Origin: Bacteroidota bacterium
GTDB lineage: Bacteria > Bacteroidota > Bacteroidia > Flavobacteriales_D > Crocinitomicaceae
NCBI GenBank assembly: GCA_018825925.1
Contig: JAHKAT010000157.1
Location: forward strand, 1 to 5,941
Direction: 5' to 3'
DNA: 5,941 nucleotides
In this document: positions 1-3,164 of the stretch, piece after piece
How positions within the stretch are numbered: the first letter of the stretch is position 1
Layout of the letters: each line of letters opens with the position of its first letter
Translations under genes and position numbers: made by a program
The notes under the pieces: model-generated
The model's database searches: none
What the model was told of the DNA's origin: nothing
What the model saw: only the letters and a program-made list of their open reading frames with translations

Positions 1-9
1 GGCCTTAGT

Positions 10-17
10 TAAATTTG
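10..17 (+). promoter_or_regulatory. Putative Bacteroidota -7 promoter box for the tRNA genes
   Basis: The sequence TAAATTTG matches the Bacteroidota -7 consensus TAnnTTTG exactly. It lies 43 bases before the first base of tRNA-Gly, a sensible distance for a short 5' leader. The matching -33 element would fall before the window start, so only half of the promoter can be examined. An exact match to a five-base-specified motif in AT-rich DNA can occur by chance, so this is a candidate only. Confidence 0.35.
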
Positions 18-60
18 CACTCCAATTCGCAATAAGAGTGAATTATTAGTACTGAAATAA

Positions 61-133
61 GCGAGAGTAGCTCAGCTGGTAGAGCACGACCTTGCCAAGG
101 TTGGGGTCGCGAGTTCGAATCTCGTCTCCCGCT
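61..133 (+). tRNA. tRNA-Gly (anticodon GCC)
   Basis: A full cloverleaf can be folded. The acceptor stem is 61-67 with 126-132, the D arm has GCTC/GAGC, the anticodon stem is 87-91 with 99-103, the loop is TTGCCAA with anticodon GCC at 94-96, and the T arm is GCGAG/CTCGT around TTCGAAT. The discriminator base is T133. The CCA end is not encoded (CAA follows), so a nucleotidyltransferase must add it. The tRNA reads glycine codons GGC and GGT. Position 4 of the acceptor stem (A64) faces C129, a mismatch where G-C would be expected; the rest of the stem pairs normally. tRNA-Leu follows 47 bases later on the same strand, so the two are probably one transcription unit. Confidence 0.96.
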
Positions 134-137
134 CAAT

Positions 138-170
138 AAAAATTCCCTGACCCTAGGAAAGGGAATTTTT
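138..170 (+). terminator. Terminator-like hairpin between the two tRNA genes
   Basis: An uninterrupted 11-bp inverted repeat pairs 138-148 with 160-170 around an 11-base loop that itself contains the palindrome CCTAGG. The 3' arm ends in five T residues, so it has the form of an intrinsic terminator just after tRNA-Gly. The stem is symmetric (A-run on the left, T-run on the right), so it could work on either strand. Only ten bases separate it from tRNA-Leu. It may therefore be a partial terminator or a processing signal rather than an absolute stop. Confidence 0.65.
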
Positions 171-180
171 GTTTAGGTCC

Positions 181-264
181 GCTCGGATGGTGGAATTGGT
201 AGACACGCCGGACTTAAAATCCTGTGCCTGTATGGGCGTGCGGGTTCAAGTCCCGCTCCGAGTA
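181..264 (+). tRNA. tRNA-Leu (anticodon UAA)
   Basis: This is a class II tRNA of 84 bases with a long variable arm. The acceptor stem is 181-187 with 257-263 (G1-T72 wobble), the discriminator is A264, and the T arm is GCGGG/CCCGC around TTCAAGT. The anticodon loop CTTAAAA (213-219) carries TAA at 215-217, so it reads leucine codons UUA and UUG. The variable arm folds as GCC (226-228) with GGC (235-237). The anticodon stem CCGGA/TCCTG has one odd position: C209 faces T223, where a Watson-Crick pair would be expected. No CCA is encoded. Two strong terminators follow, marking the end of the tRNA unit. Confidence 0.96.
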
Positions 265-270
265 CTATTT

Positions 271-306
271 AAAGCTCTAACTGTTAAAGGTTGGAGCTTT
301 TTTTTT
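271..306 (+). terminator. Intrinsic terminator after tRNA-Leu
   Basis: An 11-bp stem pairs 271-281 with 290-300 (one T-G wobble) around an eight-base loop. It runs directly into a tract of nine T residues (298-306). It begins seven bases after the tRNA-Leu discriminator base, the expected place for the main terminator of the tRNA transcript. Confidence 0.88.
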
Positions 307-317
307 ATTAAGAGTTT

Positions 318-342
318 AATGTTGGGGCTTCCACCCTACATT
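318..342. other. Small hairpin between two terminators
   Basis: AATGT (318-322) pairs with ACATT (338-342). After one T-T mismatch, GGG (324-326) pairs with CCC (334-336), leaving a seven-base loop. There is no T-tract, so it is not a terminator. It lies between the terminators at 271-306 and 349-381 and could be part of a short structured RNA that ends at the second one. The stem is short and could be accidental. Confidence 0.3.
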
Positions 343-348
343 TTAATT

Positions 349-381
349 AAAGTCCTTGCTATTCGTAGTGAGGACTTTTTT
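349..381 (+). terminator. Second intrinsic terminator with TTCG tetraloop
   Basis: A 13-bp stem pairs 349-361 with 366-378, including two adjacent G-T/T-G wobbles, and is closed by the stable tetraloop TTCG at 362-365. It runs into six T residues (376-381). It stands about 43 bases after the first terminator on the same strand. Either it is a fail-safe terminator for the tRNA unit or it ends a separate short transcript. No open frame of useful size lies between the two. Confidence 0.85.
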
Positions 382-665
382 CAAGAACTCAACTGCAGCT
401 TAAAAGAGGACGATCCAAGGAAACAGCGAGGCTATCGACGTCGGAAGTTCGACCAAAACGACCCATTTTTTTTCGCCTTACAAAAATAATCTTCTCACAT
501 TTACTTTAACCAAACCCGAAACGCGCGAATACTAATTTTCATAGACCTTTTCCTGCCTGAACCTCTAAGAAACCTCCGTATTTGATTGGTTTTTTACCTT
601 ATGAAAGCTTCATATGCACTCCTTTTACAAACCTTTTTCTAACTTCGTATTCAAAAATAATTAAG
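382..665. other. Intergenic region before fabD, no gene supported
   Basis: This 284-base stretch has no coding region that I can support. Positions 391-460 are about 50% G+C, clearly richer than the DNA that follows, and contain a perfect 8-bp palindrome CGACGTCG (436-443). I see no tRNA, repeat or known riboswitch fold. The last 30 bases before fabD are A/T-rich. The extent of the fabD leader is unknown. Confidence 0.5.
640..647 (+). promoter_or_regulatory. Weak -7-like box upstream of fabD
   Basis: TAACTTCG differs from the Bacteroidota consensus TAnnTTTG at one specified base and would place the transcript start a dozen or so bases before the fabD ATG. No clear TTG -33 element lies at the usual spacing. 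A similar one-mismatch match, TAATTTTC at 533-540, is an equally possible alternative with a longer leader. Confidence 0.2.
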
Positions 666-1559
666 ATGAAAGCATACGTTTTCCCTGGTCAAGGGGCACA
701 ATTTTCTGGAATGGGTAAAGATCTATATGATTTTTCTCCTACAGCAAAACAATTATTTCATCAAGCCAATGAAATTTTAGGCTTCGATATTATGAAAATT
801 ATGTTTGAAGGCAGCGACGAAGAACTGAAGGAAACCAAAGTTACGCAACCTGCAATCTTCTTACATTCAACGATTTTGGCTACTTGTCTCGGTGAGAATT
901 TCAAGCCAGATATGGTTGCTGGACATTCATTGGGCGAATTTTCTTCATTAGTAGCGAATAAAACAATTCAGTTTGAAGATGCATTGCGTTTGGTTTCTCA
1001 ACGTGCTCAAGCGATGCAAAAAGCTTGTGAAGCACAACCGTCTACGATGGCAGCAATTTTGGGTCTGGAAGATGAGGTGGTTGAAAAAATATGCGCATCA
1101 ATAAATGGAGTAGTGGTTCCTGCAAATTACAATTGCCCAGGGCAGTTGGTGATTTCTGGTGCTTTTCCAGCAGTGGAGGAGGCTTGCGCTAAATTAACGG
1201 AAGCTGGTGCTAAACGAGCATTGATTTTGCCAGTCGGTGGTGCTTTTCATTCTCCTTTGATGGAGCCTGCTCGTGAGGAATTAGCGGCAGCGATTAAAGC
1301 CACTACCTTTAATGTACCTACTTGTCCGGTATATCAAAATGTTACGGCAAGCGCAATCATTGATCCTAATGTAATCAAGGAAAACTTGATAAAACAACTT
1401 ACTGCACCTGTGCGTTGGACTCAAACAATGAATCAAATGATTGCCGATGGCTGTGCGGAAGTGATTGAAGTGGGCCCAGGAAAAGTACTTCAAGGTTTGT
1501 TTAAGAAGGTTGATCGTGCTTTCCCTTGCTCAAGTGCTGAGATAGTGGTTGAAATGTAA
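666..1559 (+). CDS. fabD: Malonyl-CoA:ACP S-malonyltransferase FabD
   Basis: This cytoplasmic enzyme of type II fatty-acid synthesis moves the malonyl group from CoA to acyl carrier protein, giving the extender unit for chain elongation. The 297-residue product has the normal family length. Visible landmarks are the N-terminal GQGAQ motif (8-12) that forms part of the oxyanion hole, the nucleophile elbow GHSLGE with catalytic Ser88, Gln112-Arg113 (the Arg binds the malonyl carboxylate), catalytic His195 in AFHSPLM, and a late VGPGK motif. The start at 666 is chosen because the family begins directly before 'VFPGQGAQ', and an A-rich leader precedes it. An in-frame ATG at 582 would add 28 residues that do not resemble the family. 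The gene stands beside tRNA genes, not in a fab cluster. A terminator lies just after the stop, so it is probably monocistronic. Confidence 0.97.
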   Translation: MKAYVFPGQGAQFSGMGKDLYDFSPTAKQLFHQANEILGFDIMKIMFEGSDEELKETKVTQPAIFLHSTILATCLGENFKPDMVAGHSLGEFSSLVANKTIQFEDALRLVSQRAQAMQKACEAQPSTMAAILGLEDEVVEKICASINGVVVPANYNCPGQLVISGAFPAVEEACAKLTEAGAKRALILPVGGAFHSPLMEPAREELAAAIKATTFNVPTCPVYQNVTASAIIDPNVIKENLIKQLTAPVRWTQTMNQMIADGCAEVIEVGPGKVLQGLFKKVDRAFPCSSAEIVVEM

Positions 1560-1581
1560 AATCTGAAATAAATACTAAGCG

Positions 1582-1609
1582 AAAGGCGATCCAAGAGGTC
1601 GTCTTTTTT
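1582..1609 (+). terminator. Intrinsic terminator of fabD
   Basis: A ten-base stem pairs 1582-1591 with 1597-1606 (two G-T wobbles) around the loop CAAGA, and the T-tract covers 1604-1609. It starts 23 bases after the fabD stop. An outer repeat, AGCGA at 1578-1582 and TCGCT at 1616-1620, could extend or compete with the stem. On the opposite strand the hairpin lacks a good T-tract, so its value for the convergent lipoprotein gene is doubtful. Confidence 0.8.
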
Positions 1610-1612
1610 GTT

Positions 1613-2095
1613 TTATCGCTGAATAAGAGGGGTTTCAATCCAGTCACTTTCATTCAAGGCTCGATCGATAATCTGTATTTTATAAACGATGGAATCACTA
1701 TTATTTGATAAGAAATTGTAGTAAAATGGAGATAAGGTGTACTTTATTTTTCCATCAATCGACTTGGGTTTACCGGTGTAAATTGGTTTTAATCGATTTT
1801 TAAAGACCAAGGTGTCGCCATTCAAATCCTTGCCTACTTTTAAAACGCCATTTACATATTCGTAGTAAACTAGATATAAATTGTAGTAGTATTTAGACTC
1901 CACGTTGTACGGACTAGAATTCTGATCGTCAGTAAGACCAATGTCTCCTTCGCCATCCTCAAATTTCAATGTAATCGTTGCTGAATCTCCATAAACGGCA
2001 AATTCTTCAAAATAAATAACAGGCTTTGAGGGATATTTCTTCTTTTTGAAACATCCTACGGATAAAAATAAAAAAGCGAAAACCCACCATTTCAT
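1613..2095 (-). CDS. Small lipoprotein of unknown function
   Basis: The 160-residue product starts with a short lysine-bearing, hydrophobic signal segment and a lipobox LSVGC, giving Cys15 as the expected lipidated residue. After the cysteine come F and four lysines, with no run of acidic residues of the kind used as surface-export signal in this phylum, so a periplasm-facing location is more likely (inference). The mature part is rich in alternating hydrophobic and polar residues, fits a beta-sandwich, and carries an acidic turn FEDGEGDIG (45-53) and a late DRALNES (144-150), a pattern I associate with uncharacterised Bacteroidota lipoproteins. The start at 2095 is preferred because it places the signal peptide at the N-terminus; an ORF start at 2236 would bury it and overlap the divergent gene. 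The gene converges with fabD and diverges from the LuxE-like gene. Function unknown. Confidence 0.82.
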   Translation of the reverse strand: MKWWVFAFLFLSVGCFKKKKYPSKPVIYFEEFAVYGDSATITLKFEDGEGDIGLTDDQNSSPYNVESKYYYNLYLVYYEYVNGVLKVGKDLNGDTLVFKNRLKPIYTGKPKSIDGKIKYTLSPFYYNFLSNNSDSIVYKIQIIDRALNESDWIETPLIQR

Positions 2096-2098
2096 AGT

Positions 2099-2128
2099 TA
2101 AAAGTAAGCATTCTGATAGCGTCAACAA
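2099..2128 (-). promoter_or_regulatory. Possible promoter of the lipoprotein gene
   Basis: On the minus strand, TTG (2128-2126) is followed after 19 bases by TACTTTTA (2106-2099), which differs from the -7 consensus TAnnTTTG only in its last base. The spacing is the usual one for Bacteroidota promoters. The -7 box ends only three bases before the ATG, so the transcript would be leaderless or nearly so. That closeness makes the call uncertain. Confidence 0.3.
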
Positions 2129-2142
2129 TGAGGTATAAATTG

Positions 2143-2150
2143 TAATTTTG
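2143..2150 (+). promoter_or_regulatory. -7-like box next to the TTG start of the LuxE-like gene
   Basis: TAATTTTG matches TAnnTTTG exactly and ends five bases before the TTG start codon at 2156. I do not find a TTG -33 element at the normal spacing upstream. If it is used, transcription would begin at or about the start codon. Confidence 0.35.
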
Positions 2151-2155
2151 GCTTC

Positions 2156-3124
2156 TTGAAAGATTGGAGACAAATATTTGAAATTGAAAACAACGACCAG
2201 TTTGAGGAGTGGGCATTGCGCGTTTTTCATTTTCAAGTTAAAAACACCCTAGTTTATCGAGAATTTTGCGAAAAAATTGGTCGAATTCACATTCAATCTT
2301 TCGATGAGATTCCTTTTCTGCCCATTTCATTTTTTAAAACACATGCCGTAAAACACAATGATCTTGTGACGAAGCTAACTTTTAAAAGTTCGGGTACAAC
2401 AGGGGCTCAAAGAAGTCAACACCCTGTAGTCCATCCTGAATTATACGAATATTCTTTTCTGAAAACATATAGAGATCAAATAGGTGCGCCTGAAAACCAA
2501 GTGATTTTGGCATTATTGCCCAATTATATTGAACAAGGTGAAAGCAGTTTGGTGTATATGGTAGACCGATTGGTGAAAGAAACCAAAAACCTTGAAAGTG
2601 GATTTTTACTAGATTCTATTGAAAAGGTTGAAGAACGTTATAAAAACGCATTGAAATCAGGTAAAAAGGTAGTGATTTTCGGAGTTTCTTACGCTTTACT
2701 GGATTTAGCTGAAATGGGAATGGACCTTTCGCAAGCTATTATTTTAGAAACGGGAGGAATGAAAGGGAGACGAAAAGAAATGACGAAAAAAGAACTGCAT
2801 CAGCAACTGAAGCATGGATTGAATGTGCAGCATGTGGCATCAGAATATGGAATGACCGAGCTTTTTTCACAAGCCTACGCTTTGAGTGACGGCCTTTTTA
2901 CCTTGCCCAATTGGATGCAAATAAAGTTGAGAGAGGTAAATGATCCTTTTTCAGATTTGATGAAAAACAAAACTGGAGGAATTCAAGTGATTGACCTTGC
3001 AAACGTGTTCAGCTGTTCATTTATCGACACCCAAGATTTAGGTCGAATTCAAAATGGAAAATTGGAATTGATGGGCAGATATGACCTAGCAGATACCCGC
3101 GGATGCAATCTAATGATACAATGA
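2156..3124 (+). CDS. LuxE-family acyl-protein synthetase-like protein
   Basis: The 322-residue product resembles the LuxE family of the adenylate-forming superfamily, whose members activate a fatty acid with ATP to an acyl-adenylate and pass the acyl group to a protein cysteine. Visible motifs are the phosphate-binding FKSSGTTG (76-83), YGMTE (231-235) with its catalytic-type Glu235, the TQDLGR segment with Asp294 expected to contact the ribose, and a C-terminal GRYD..DTRGCN (307-318). Like LuxE, it ends there and lacks the full C-terminal lid of acyl-CoA synthetases. Cys317 sits five residues from the end. In-frame upstream sequence meets a stop at 2129, and the next ATG lies beyond residue 130 after the SSGTTG motif, so initiation at TTG 2156 is needed to keep the conserved N-terminus; TTG at residue 21 is the only other near option. 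No luxC, luxD or luciferase genes are present, so a bioluminescence role is not suggested; substrate unknown. Confidence 0.87.
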   Translation: MKDWRQIFEIENNDQFEEWALRVFHFQVKNTLVYREFCEKIGRIHIQSFDEIPFLPISFFKTHAVKHNDLVTKLTFKSSGTTGAQRSQHPVVHPELYEYSFLKTYRDQIGAPENQVILALLPNYIEQGESSLVYMVDRLVKETKNLESGFLLDSIEKVEERYKNALKSGKKVVIFGVSYALLDLAEMGMDLSQAIILETGGMKGRRKEMTKKELHQQLKHGLNVQHVASEYGMTELFSQAYALSDGLFTLPNWMQIKLREVNDPFSDLMKNKTGGIQVIDLANVFSCSFIDTQDLGRIQNGKLELMGRYDLADTRGCNLMIQ

Positions 3125-3164
3125 TTTTTTGCTCTTAAATTGATTACTTTTAAGGCAGTGTAAC

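Noticed and set aside
17..46. Hairpin CACTC/GAGTG upstream of tRNA-Gly
   Set aside because: Only five base pairs with a 13-base loop and no T-tract; it is within what chance would give.
436..443. Perfect palindrome CGACGTCG as an operator
   Set aside because: An isolated 8-bp palindrome without a second copy or nearby promoter is too little to call a binding site.
169..489. Open reading frame of 106 codons on the + strand
   Set aside because: It runs straight through tRNA-Leu and two intrinsic terminators, and its product is low-complexity with no recognisable motif.
582..665. Upstream start for fabD adding 28 residues
   Set aside because: FabD proteins begin just before the GQGAQ motif; the extra residues do not resemble the family, and the ATG at 666 has a typical A-rich leader.
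1281..1493. Minus-strand open frame inside fabD
   Set aside because: It is a shadow of the well-supported fabD frame and encodes nothing recognisable.
2007..2216. Minus-strand open frame overlapping the lipoprotein start
   Set aside because: It lies in another frame of the lipoprotein gene and across the divergent promoter gap, with no protein motif.
2096..2236. Longer N-terminus of the lipoprotein gene
   Set aside because: It would put the signal peptide and lipobox 47 residues inside the protein and overlap the start of the divergent LuxE-like gene.
3129..3152. Promoter for the large envelope gene (TTG and TACTTTTA)
   Set aside because: The -7 box has a mismatch and the spacing between the elements is only 13 bases, well short of the usual 19 or so; read-through from the LuxE-like gene is as likely.
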